NCBI GenBank assembly: GCA_965651535.1
Contig: CBFGSX010000015.1
Location: forward strand, 1-20,296
Source: JAQGJA01 sp965651535
GTDB lineage: Bacteria; Pseudomonadota; Alphaproteobacteria; Micavibrionales; SZUA-601
Direction of reading: 5' to 3'
DNA: 20,296 nucleotides
Below the pieces are notes generated by a model. That model was not told the DNA's origin. It saw only the letters and a list, made by a program, of their open reading frames with translations, and made no database searches. The translations under genes were made by a program, and so were the position numbers. This document shows positions 7,009 to 14,217 of the stretch, piece after piece; within the stretch, counting starts at the first letter, position 1; each line of letters opens with the position of its first letter.

Positions 7009-7974
7009 ATGTGCGACATTCTGGCCGATATCGGCGCGACCAATGCGCGCTTCACGGTATTTCGCGGCGGCAAACTCCTGTCCGAAAAGACTCGAATCTT
7101 CAAATGTGCGGAATTTCCCGGCTTTGGCGACGCCTATCGCGCCTATCGGCGCGAGATGAATCTGGAGGATGAAAAAATCCTGCGCGCGGCGGTGGCCATT
7201 GCCGGGCCGGTGACGGGCGATTGGATCCGCATGACCAACCATCCGTGGATCTTCTCGCGCCAGGCGGTGCAAGACGAGCTGGAACTTGAACGCTTCGCCG
7301 TGATCAACGATTTCACCGCTGTGGCCTTGTCCCTGACCGAGCTGGGCCGGGACGATTCTATTGCCATCGGCGACAACAAGCGCGAAGCCGATTTCCATTT
7401 TCCTGTCGGCGTGCTCGGGCCGGGGACGGGCTTGGGCGTGTCGGGACTTATTCCCGATGGGCGCGGCGGATTTGTCCCGCTTTCGGGTGAGGGCGGCCAT
7501 GTCACCCTGTCCCCTTATAATGACCGCGAGGCGGAATTGCTCCATGTGATGCGCGACGGGTTCGGCCATGTCTCGGCCGAGCGCGTTTTGTGCGGATCGG
7601 GGCTTGTGAATCTTTACAAGGCCCTCGCGCAGCTCGATCGCCGCGAGGTCGTATACCGAAAACCCGAGGATATTACCCGGGCGGGCCTCGAGGGCGACGA
7701 TATGTCCGTCGAGGCGTTGGACATATTCTGTGCCATGCTGGGGACGGTGGCAGGCAATCTGGCACTGACTTTGGGTGCACGCGGCGGCATTTTCATCGCG
7801 GGCGGCATCGTGCCCAAGATTCTGTCCTTCTTCCGCCGCTCCCCCTTCCGCGACCGCTTTGTCGCCAAGGGGCGGTTCGAGAATTATCTCTCGGCCATCC
7901 CCACGCGGGTCATCACGCATGCGTTTCCCGCATTTTTGGGTCTGGAGGCCGGGCTGAAAGATCCGCGATATTAG
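7009..7974 (+). CDS. glk: Glucokinase (ROK-independent, E. coli Glk type)
   Basis: The protein has 321 residues and phosphorylates glucose with ATP to glucose 6-phosphate. The motifs of the Glk family appear in order: phosphate-1 loop ADIGATNARF (6-15), AIAGPVTGDWIRMTNHPW (63-80), catalytic Asp101 in VINDFTAVA, phosphate-2 loop LGPGTGLG (136-143), EGGH (161-164), the ERVLCGSGLVNLYKAL segment, and the C-terminal IFIAGGIVP followed by KGRFENYL. I chose the ATG at 7009 because a G-rich ribosome site (TTGGGGG) lies five bases upstream and the protein then begins right at the first beta strand. A GTG at 6988 would add seven residues. It is followed after 35 bases by the receiver gene on the same strand, so the two may be co-transcribed. 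Confidence 0.95.
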   Translation: MCDILADIGATNARFTVFRGGKLLSEKTRIFKCAEFPGFGDAYRAYRREMNLEDEKILRAAVAIAGPVTGDWIRMTNHPWIFSRQAVQDELELERFAVINDFTAVALSLTELGRDDSIAIGDNKREADFHFPVGVLGPGTGLGVSGLIPDGRGGFVPLSGEGGHVTLSPYNDREAELLHVMRDGFGHVSAERVLCGSGLVNLYKALAQLDRREVVYRKPEDITRAGLEGDDMSVEALDIFCAMLGTVAGNLALTLGARGGIFIAGGIVPKILSFFRRSPFRDRFVAKGRFENYLSAIPTRVITHAFPAFLGLEAGLKDPRY

Positions 7975-8009
7975 AATAAATTAATCTTTTCCCCGCTAGG
8001 CTGGGAGCC

Positions 8010-8813
8010 ATGAAGATCCTGATCGTCGATCGCGACCGCCTGACGTCGCAGCTCCTGCAAAGCCGTCTGGAATCCGACGGTCATCAGGTGGTGGCTGAAC
8101 CGGTGCGCAAGGATGCGCTGGACATGGTCGAACGCGAGAATTTCGACGTGGTCATTATCGACCCGGCACCCATGCCTTCGGCGCGACCGATGACGCTGCC
8201 GCTGCGCTGGGAGCAGCGGACGGGGTATTTTTATCTCATTCTGATGGGCCACGAGGCCAAGCCCGAAGAGGTCGTGCATTGCGGTCTCAACGACCAGATC
8301 CTCAAACCGTTCGATTGGCAGGATGTCGCGGCGAAACTGGCCAATGCCGAGCGACTCAATAATTTTATGCGCCGTCTGTGCGACACGGACGATATCCAGT
8401 CCGACACGGCGGTTTTCGGCAAGCGCGCCTTTTACCAGCTGGTGTTGTCGGCGCTGGATCGCTCGTATCGTTACGGCGAGCAGGCCTTTTTGTTGACGAT
8501 TCGGATTACCAATGCCGAGGCGATTGCGTCCGCCGCCGGGGAAGCCGGGTTGCGCGACACGGTTGCCGCCACGGGCGAATATCTCAGCAAGCTGCACCGA
8601 CGCAGCGATTTTCTCGGCCATACCGACACGGCCGAATATATTCTTTTGCTTTTGCGTCCGGCCGTTGATACCGAGCCGCAGGATGCCGCCGACCGTTTTG
8701 CCATCGCGCTGCGCGATTTTCAGGAGCAGTTCGCTCTCCGCGGACGCCCGGAATTTTCCGTCGCGCTCTGGGCGCTGCCTTCGGGCGCGATTGAGGCCGA
8801 TATCAGGATTTAA
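8010..8813 (+). CDS. Response-regulator-like receiver with degenerate GGDEF domain
   Basis: The protein has 267 residues. Residues 1-118 form a CheY-like receiver: acidic pair in ILIVDRDR (D7, D9), putative phospho-acceptor Asp51 in DVVIIDPAP, and conserved Lys99 in ILKPFD. The usual Ser/Thr after beta-4 seems to be lost (LILMGHEA). Residues about 135-260 have a GGDEF-like fold outline (KRAFYQLVLSALDRS, LLTIRI, LHRRSDFLGHTDTAEYILLL). The catalytic GGDEF is replaced by DTAEY (206-210), so cyclase activity is not expected. The RxxD sequence (R197-D200), the position of the c-di-GMP inhibitory site, is kept. No output DNA-binding domain is visible. It sits between glucokinase (35 bases) and the giant Cys-rich gene (about 70 bases), possibly in one transcription unit. 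The receiver call is strong; the GGDEF relationship is moderate. Confidence 0.75.
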   Translation: MKILIVDRDRLTSQLLQSRLESDGHQVVAEPVRKDALDMVERENFDVVIIDPAPMPSARPMTLPLRWEQRTGYFYLILMGHEAKPEEVVHCGLNDQILKPFDWQDVAAKLANAERLNNFMRRLCDTDDIQSDTAVFGKRAFYQLVLSALDRSYRYGEQAFLLTIRITNAEAIASAAGEAGLRDTVAATGEYLSKLHRRSDFLGHTDTAEYILLLLRPAVDTEPQDAADRFAIALRDFQEQFALRGRPEFSVALWALPSGAIEADIRI

Positions 8814-8882
8814 GTCCCGGATTTTGCTTGCTCCTTGACAGGAGTAAAAAAATACGAGACTTTAACTAAAATTTTTGGTAAA

Positions 8883-11800
8883 ATGGATTTACCTGTCAGA
8901 GAGTGCGCGCGCCTTTTTATGTTTCGTCCGTTCGTCCGGTCCTGTTGTTTCCTAAGCCTTTTGGGCTTTGTTTTTCTTGCGCTTCCGGTTTCTTATGCCG
9001 CGGCCCAGAGCACGGGGGCCGCCTGGACCGTGTCGGGTGGCGGTTCCGTGCTCTATTCTTACCCGGATGGTCAGGTTCCCTGGGATATCGGCAGCGAATG
9101 CCCGTTCGAGGGAGCCAATGGGGTAAACCTTTACGAAGACGCTGACAAGGATAACGACGGTTGCCCCTATGCCGTCGGCGCCGTCACAGTGGGATCCGGG
9201 ACGGCAAGGAAACATCTTGCCGGGTGTGCGAGCTTTTACGAGAGTTTAAATACCAATATGACCGTCGTGCCGGGGACGGCCACGCCACCGCATCCCGGGG
9301 CGCTCAAGCGAAATTTTTGTGCCGACGCGGTCGAAACCCGCGCCCGAAAAGCGCGCCAGCTGATGCGAGCCATCGCAAACAAGAGCGAGGCCACACGTTT
9401 ATCCATGCAATCCAATACGGTGGTGCCGGGAGTTACCAACTCCGAACAAGCCAAAGAAATCACCACCAAGGTCGAGGAGAAGAGAAAGGCTGACCTCCAA
9501 TGTTTCAATGATTCACTGGAACAAGTTGGGAAGTACTGGGCCAAGCAGCAGCAGGTGGCCTGTGTCAGGAGTATTCGTGCTCAGATCAAGCAAATGAAAT
9601 TCGAACACGAGCAAGCAATCAAGGCATCAAAGTCTGAGCAAGATGTCACAGGCGGTTCATCGGGTATGAGTATTACTGTTCTGGGGACGGGGGTGGATAT
9701 TCCCTCTATTTGGGGAGCTTTACAAAGCGCGATCAAGTCTGTGACATTTAATGCCCAGTCGATGTTGCGATTGGCAAACGCCATTGCGGACGTGCTGAAT
9801 TTCCTGACCGAGGGTTGTGATGACTTAAACGGCAAGCTAAATGATATTATGAGTTTCCGCAATACTCTAGGTAATTTGTGTCAGGCAGCCGAAAATCTGA
9901 TGATACGTCAATTGACCCAGTGTGTCCGCACCAGCCTGACGATCGATTACACTCTGCCGCGGTTCCAGGTCCTGCTTCAGTGTCCGGTTAATATTAATAC
10001 CTATCTGCGCGTCCGACCCGGATCGATCCAGAAGGGCTTTACCTGTTTCACCCAAAATCCGCTGACAGGCAGCGGCGCGTCGGCCTTGTCGGGCGATGGC
10101 GGCTTGCGCAAGTTGTTTGACGGCTCGTGTTTTGAAAGACCGCCGGCCGGTGGCGGTGCGGGAAGTGCGGACGACCGCGTTCCCGGTTCGGATTGCGGAC
10201 CGCTTTCGGATGCGGGCATCCGCAAGCAAAAAGTTCAGGGTCAGGAATTCCTGACGGCCGGGCCGGTCGTGGAAAATGGATGGTCCGCAGGCGGTAGCGA
10301 AACGGTGGACGTGGGCAGAATCCCGCAAATGTTTACACGTTGCGATTACTATATGAACGGCCGCCGCGTGAAGACAAGTTACGTCTATGGCAGCGGGGCA
10401 AGCTGTAATACCGGCAGCAGCGGATTCCTGGATAACGGTTTCGAGACGAATACGGCCTGCTATCCGTCGGGTGGTTATACGCCGATGGATGTACCGAATA
10501 TTCCGGCAGCCTGTCTGTATCCCTCGGACTGCCTCGATAATCGCGGTAATTTCAGTGAATCCTTGCTCGGCACCGGCAATTGCCCGGCCAATGCGAACCC
10601 GGTCTTCAATCCGGAGGCTGAGTATAAAGTCACCTCGGGCGGCGTGGGCGGTTCGACGGAAACGCGTTCCTGTTCGGAGTTTGATCCGGCTGCCGAAGAG
10701 GAGATTACCTGTTGCGATCCGCAGATGCAGAATTGCTTGCAGGCTGAAAATATTTGTCAGTGCGATAACGGCGATCCGCTGGATCAGCTTCAGCCAAGAG
10801 ATCCCAATATCACGAACCCGCCTTATCCTCTGGCGTGCCAGTCCGGTGCCAGTGAGACGTGCTGTTCGCCGCGCCTGCATGCAATCGAGCGCATGGAAAA
10901 CGGTCGCCCGGTGAAGGATGATGGATGCGACATCGTCATCCCGCGCGCGATCAGCCAGGGCAACGCCTTTACCCTGCGCAAATGCCCCGACGAGATCAGA
11001 CAATGTCTGTATCCGGGTGAAACGCTTGAATATGATCTGCCGAGCACCACGGGTACACCCGTCAAGGCCCGGGTTGCCGCGCAAAATATTGTCACTTTGG
11101 CCAAGCCGTCACCCTATACCTATCTCTTCATCCAGCCGGATATAGAAGTTTCGATCATCGAGGAGGGGCGTGAGCGCTATCAGGGTTGCTGCGTGACGCC
11201 GTGGTGCAATGTCTGCCCGCAGCATTACGCCAACGCCTATGCGCTGTCGCTTAACCGCTCGGTGCCGCCGGCCGTGTTGTCGATGGAATCGAACAACAAT
11301 ATTCTGGGAACGGGCTGGCCCTATGATATCCGCGAGGTGGATGACGAGGCCGAGGACGATAGCGGCGATGGGGCGCTGCGTTATCTGATCCCGGTGACGG
11401 CGGCCGATCCGATGCGCTTCCGTGTTAGAAAAGGCGTTTGGGTGGATCTTCATGCCGGAAATATTCCGAACCTGCACCTGTCGAACAACATGGAGTATAA
11501 ATTTACGCCGGAACATTTGGCAGCCTGTAACAATCTGGTCCAGCCGGATGGTCGGGAAGTGCCCAAGGCGGTCTATATCTCCGGCGACCATTTCCAGGAT
11601 TCGCGCAACGCCAAAAGCTCTGAAATGGGCTTCTACGGCAGTAGCGGCAGTTGGGTATACTCGCCGATTCCGATGATTGGCGAAATGCCGATGGATGTTT
11701 TGAATCGGCGCATCATGGCACAAGGTGTGGATGTTGAGGGCTTGCCGCCGCTTGAGATTCGGTTGTGTTCCGAGGTTATCCAGCTCTGCGAGATCGATCC

Positions 11801-12164
11801 CAGCATGAGCAGCCCGGACGGTCTGGGGGATACGATCTCCGGTGATGCGCTCACCCCGACGGGTGGTGGCGGCGGCGGTTCCGGCGGTGGCGGTTCCGGC
11901 GGCGGCGGTTCCGGTGGCGGCGGTTCCGGTGGCGGTGGTTCCGGTGGCGGTGGTTCCGGTGGCGGCCAACCCTCTTGCGTCAACCTGCCTGATGGTTCCG
12001 GCTATATCTGCTATGACGCCAACGGTAATGTGATCGGTGGTACCGGTTACGGTAGTGGCACAGGTTCGCCAAGCCCGACGCCGGTACCGACACCGATGCC
12101 GTCGGCCCCGCAGCCCCAACAAGCGCCTACCAGTAATGCACCGGCACATTGGCAGAGCTTCTAG
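8883..12164 (+). CDS. Giant secreted Cys-rich protein with (GGGGS)6 linker, unknown function
   Basis: I do not recognise a family. From the ATG at 8883 the protein has 1,093 residues; an ATG at 8919 is equally possible, and neither has a good ribosome site. A signal peptide is clear (hydrophobic core LSLLGFVFLALPV, cleavage near AAA|QS), so it is exported. The mature protein has 40 cysteines, an even number, with dense clusters such as TCCDPQMQNC, ICQC, ETCCSP and GCCVTPWCNVC, so heavy disulfide bonding is likely. Residues about 130-300 are charged and helical. A second helical block near 280-345 includes an Ala/Leu-rich segment. Then come Gly/Ser-rich and Cys-rich domains. Near residues 994-1028 lies G6S(G4S)5GGG, joining a small C-terminal two-Cys domain and a Pro/Thr/Ser-rich tail ending HWQSF. 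The Cys pattern faintly recalls TraN-like conjugation outer-membrane proteins, but I cannot support that. A strong terminator follows. Confidence 0.85.
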   Translation: MDLPVRECARLFMFRPFVRSCCFLSLLGFVFLALPVSYAAAQSTGAAWTVSGGGSVLYSYPDGQVPWDIGSECPFEGANGVNLYEDADKDNDGCPYAVGAVTVGSGTARKHLAGCASFYESLNTNMTVVPGTATPPHPGALKRNFCADAVETRARKARQLMRAIANKSEATRLSMQSNTVVPGVTNSEQAKEITTKVEEKRKADLQCFNDSLEQVGKYWAKQQQVACVRSIRAQIKQMKFEHEQAIKASKSEQDVTGGSSGMSITVLGTGVDIPSIWGALQSAIKSVTFNAQSMLRLANAIADVLNFLTEGCDDLNGKLNDIMSFRNTLGNLCQAAENLMIRQLTQCVRTSLTIDYTLPRFQVLLQCPVNINTYLRVRPGSIQKGFTCFTQNPLTGSGASALSGDGGLRKLFDGSCFERPPAGGGAGSADDRVPGSDCGPLSDAGIRKQKVQGQEFLTAGPVVENGWSAGGSETVDVGRIPQMFTRCDYYMNGRRVKTSYVYGSGASCNTGSSGFLDNGFETNTACYPSGGYTPMDVPNIPAACLYPSDCLDNRGNFSESLLGTGNCPANANPVFNPEAEYKVTSGGVGGSTETRSCSEFDPAAEEEITCCDPQMQNCLQAENICQCDNGDPLDQLQPRDPNITNPPYPLACQSGASETCCSPRLHAIERMENGRPVKDDGCDIVIPRAISQGNAFTLRKCPDEIRQCLYPGETLEYDLPSTTGTPVKARVAAQNIVTLAKPSPYTYLFIQPDIEVSIIEEGRERYQGCCVTPWCNVCPQHYANAYALSLNRSVPPAVLSMESNNNILGTGWPYDIREVDDEAEDDSGDGALRYLIPVTAADPMRFRVRKGVWVDLHAGNIPNLHLSNNMEYKFTPEHLAACNNLVQPDGREVPKAVYISGDHFQDSRNAKSSEMGFYGSSGSWVYSPIPMIGEMPMDVLNRRIMAQGVDVEGLPPLEIRLCSEVIQLCEIDPSMSSPDGLGDTISGDALTPTGGGGGGSGGGGSGGGGSGGGGSGGGGSGGGGSGGGQPSCVNLPDGSGYICYDANGNVIGGTGYGSGTGSPSPTPVPTPMPSAPQPQQAPTSNAPAHWQSF
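11868..11957 (+). repeat. Six tandem 15-bp units encoding GGGGS
   Basis: Six consecutive 15-base units of the form GGYGGYGGYGGTTCC encode six GGGGS repeats inside the giant secreted protein, with three further Gly codons on each side-region (11862-11867 before, 11958-11966 after). Units differ only at third codon positions (C or T): the first three begin GGC and the last three begin GGT. The array should be prone to length change by slippage or recombination without breaking the frame. Confidence 0.97.
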
Positions 12165-12186
12165 CGCTGAGAAACCAATTCTTGAG

Positions 12187-12216
12187 AGCCCCGCCTTTGT
12201 GCGGGGCTTTTTGTTT
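12187..12216 (+). terminator. Strong intrinsic terminator of the giant secreted-protein gene
   Basis: A perfect 8-bp GC-rich stem (AGCCCCGC / GCGGGGCT) with a 6-base loop is followed by TTTTTGTTT. It begins 22 bases after the stop codon at 12164 and ends the plus-strand unit that may begin at glucokinase. Confidence 0.92.
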
Positions 12217-12241
12217 GAAAAATAGTTCTCCCTGAAAGGGA
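12215..12241 (-). terminator. Possible intrinsic terminator of the tad operon
   Basis: On the minus strand, TCCCT-TTC-AGGGA forms a 5-bp stem followed by GAACTATTTTT. It lies about 50 bases after the tadC stop codon, back to back with the plus-strand terminator. The stem is short, so this is a modest candidate. Confidence 0.4.
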
Positions 12242-12288
12242 AGGGGGGATCAGTTAAACACGCGCTCAAGCAGTGAAACGGTAGCGCA

Positions 12289-13251
12289 TTAATTAAATGT
12301 GCGGCTGGCCTGAATGACGGCGGGGCCGAGGATGACCACGAACAAGACCGGCAGGAAGAACAGGATCATCGGCACGGTCAGTTTCGGCGGCAGCGCCGCG
12401 GCCTTGTTCTCGGCGGCGGCCATGCGCATATCGCGCAACTCCTCGGCGATGACGCGCATGGCCTGAGAGACCGAGCTGCCGTATTGTTCGGCCTGGATCA
12501 TGGCGTTGACGAAGGTGCGTGCCGCCGCCGATCCGGCGCGTTCGGCAAAGGCGCGATAGGCCGATTTGCGGTCGCCCAGCATGGCCAGCTCGGCGGAAAG
12601 AATCCCCAGCTCCTCGGCAAGGATGGGCGAATGCTCGGCCATGCGCTCGGCGATGCGGTTGATCGCGCTTTCGATCCCGATCCCGCCCTGCACGCAGATC
12701 AGCATCATGTCGAGCGCGTCGGGGAAAGTGATCTGGATCTCTTCCTGGCGTTTCTGGGCGTTGTTCTTGACCAGAATGGCGGGCAGGAAAAACCCGGCCG
12801 CCGCCGCGCCGAACACGATCAGCAATTTCAGCGCGTCCTTGAGCGGTTTTTCGACATTCTGCACAAATAAAAAGGCCAGCAGCAGGAAAAGAATCGGCAG
12901 GGCCATCCGTGCGACGAGGTAATACAACAGCGCTTTCGGGTCGCGGTAACCGGCTTGCAGCAGCAAAACGCGCGCCGCGCGCGCCCCGGCGAATTTCTCA
13001 AGCTTGAAAAGGGTTGAAAGCGTTTCCTTGGCCGAGACGCTTTCCTCGTCGATTTTTTCATTGTCCTTGCGCCGCGCCTCGGCGAACATCTGGCGGCGCT
13101 GTTCGGTGACGATGGATTTATAGCGTTCTTTGGCCTCGATCCGGTTCAAGAGCGGATAGAGCAGGGCGAAGACCGACAAAAAGGTGAACAGCACCCCGAG
13201 GAAAACCACGAGAGAGCCGCCGGTCACAAAGGCATGAATCGCGTCCATCAT
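12289..13251 (-). CDS. tadC: Tad pilus inner-membrane platform protein TadC
   Basis: The protein has 320 residues. A hydrophobic helix lies near the N-terminus, a charged cytoplasmic segment follows (about 40-100), then two central membrane segments, the GspF/T2SF domain starting at FPDALDMMLICVQGGIGIES, and two C-terminal hydrophobic helices ending in FFLPVLFVVILGPAVI. TadC pairs with TadB to form the inner-membrane platform on which the CpaF ATPase drives Flp pilus assembly. The start lies three bases after the tadB stop. It is the last gene of the operon here: tadD and the pseudopilin genes tadE/F often follow, but in this genome the next gene is convergent. Confidence 0.93.
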   Translation of the reverse strand: MMDAIHAFVTGGSLVVFLGVLFTFLSVFALLYPLLNRIEAKERYKSIVTEQRRQMFAEARRKDNEKIDEESVSAKETLSTLFKLEKFAGARAARVLLLQAGYRDPKALLYYLVARMALPILFLLLAFLFVQNVEKPLKDALKLLIVFGAAAAGFFLPAILVKNNAQKRQEEIQITFPDALDMMLICVQGGIGIESAINRIAERMAEHSPILAEELGILSAELAMLGDRKSAYRAFAERAGSAAARTFVNAMIQAEQYGSSVSQAMRVIAEELRDMRMAAAENKAAALPPKLTVPMILFFLPVLFVVILGPAVIQASRTFN

Positions 13252-13254
13252 CGC

Positions 13255-14217
13255 CTATATCCTGAAATGGATCATCTGGCGCATGACCAGCACGCCCAAA
13301 GACATCCAGATGCCGCTGCCCCACAGCAATACGTGGCCCGTGCGATCCTCGAACAGCACGTTCATGTATTCCGGGTTCACGATCCGCAGCAGCACGGCAA
13401 CGATGATCGGCAGCGCGCCGATGATCGCCGCCGAGGTGCGCGCCTCGGAAGACAGCGCCACGACCTTGCGCTTGAGCTTGAAGCGCGCGCGGATCACGCC
13501 CGACAAATTGGTCAAGACCTCGGACAGGCTGGCGCCGGTCTCGGACTGGATGGCCACGGCGGTGGCGAACATCTGCATTTCGGTGATCGGCATGCGCAAG
13601 GCCGCGTTCTCCGCCGCATCGGCCAGCGAGACGCCGATGCGCTGCTGGTTGTAAATATGATTCATCTCGACGCTGACCGGGCCTTGGAATTCGCGGCCCG
13701 CCATGGCGATGGCCTCGGTCACGGGCATTCCCGCCTTGAGCAGCCGAACCATCGCGTCGAGCGCGTCGGCGAATTCCTCGAGAAAGGCTTTTTGGCGGCG
13801 GCGCGCCTTGAACCGGAGCCACAGGCGCGGCAGGCCGAGAAATCCCGTGACGGTGAAGAGCAGCGTCGCCAGAATATGCGTCCCCCAGAGCGTGAAAACA
13901 AAGAACACCACCAGCGCCGTGACCGCCGAATAAATCCAATAGCGGCGCATCGGCGTTTCGAAACCCGCCTGCCGGATCAAATCGCGCAGGCTGCCTTTTT
14001 GGATGCCGTCGGGGCCGACGCCGCCCGTGTCGCGAAGTTTTTTCGAGACGCTGGCTTTTTGCGCGATTTTCTCGACGGGGCTTCTCTCTTCGGCGACGCC
14101 GGTGATTTTTTCAAGACGCTTGCGGCGCTGCGCCTTGATCGTCTGGCGCAGGATGAAAAAGACCAGCCCGAGAAAAACCGCGCCAAGCAGGACGAGGCTA
14201 ATCCACATAGGCCTCAC
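13255..14217 (-). CDS. tadB: Tad pilus inner-membrane platform protein TadB
   Basis: The protein has 320 residues. It has an N-terminal membrane helix (about 5-23), a basic linker, two membrane helices around 95-130, and the T2SF domain with FADALDAMVRLLKAGMPVTE and a following IQSETGASLSEVL segment, then two C-terminal hydrophobic stretches. As the partner of TadC it anchors the assembly ATPase at the inner membrane. Its start codon lies inside the 3' end of cpaF, an overlap of 20 bases, implying translational coupling so that ATPase and platform are made together. Confidence 0.94.
   Translation of the reverse strand: MRPMWISLVLLGAVFLGLVFFILRQTIKAQRRKRLEKITGVAEERSPVEKIAQKASVSKKLRDTGGVGPDGIQKGSLRDLIRQAGFETPMRRYWIYSAVTALVVFFVFTLWGTHILATLLFTVTGFLGLPRLWLRFKARRRQKAFLEEFADALDAMVRLLKAGMPVTEAIAMAGREFQGPVSVEMNHIYNQQRIGVSLADAAENAALRMPITEMQMFATAVAIQSETGASLSEVLTNLSGVIRARFKLKRKVVALSSEARTSAAIIGALPIIVAVLLRIVNPEYMNVLFEDRTGHVLLWGSGIWMSLGVLVMRQMIHFRI

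Noticed and set aside
6934..7920. 328-codon minus-strand open frame across glucokinase
   Set aside because: The plus strand carries a complete glucokinase with all motifs in order; the reverse frame is His/Arg/Gly-rich with no domain.
8835..8882. TTG start that would extend the giant secreted protein by 16 residues, and the TTGACA hexamer at the same place
   Set aside because: The extension lacks a ribosome site and adds residues before a complete signal peptide. TTGACA is a perfect -35 match but no good -10 lies 16-18 bases downstream, so I did not call a promoter.
9867..11084. 405-codon open frame on the minus strand inside the giant gene
   Set aside because: It is antisense to a well-supported secreted protein, is Arg/Ala/Ile-rich as expected of a reverse-frame shadow, and has no recognisable motif.
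11109..12269. 386-codon minus-strand open frame with TGTTATGT-like low complexity
   Set aside because: It arises as the reverse frame of the Gly/Ser repeat and Cys-rich coding region and runs through the strong terminator.
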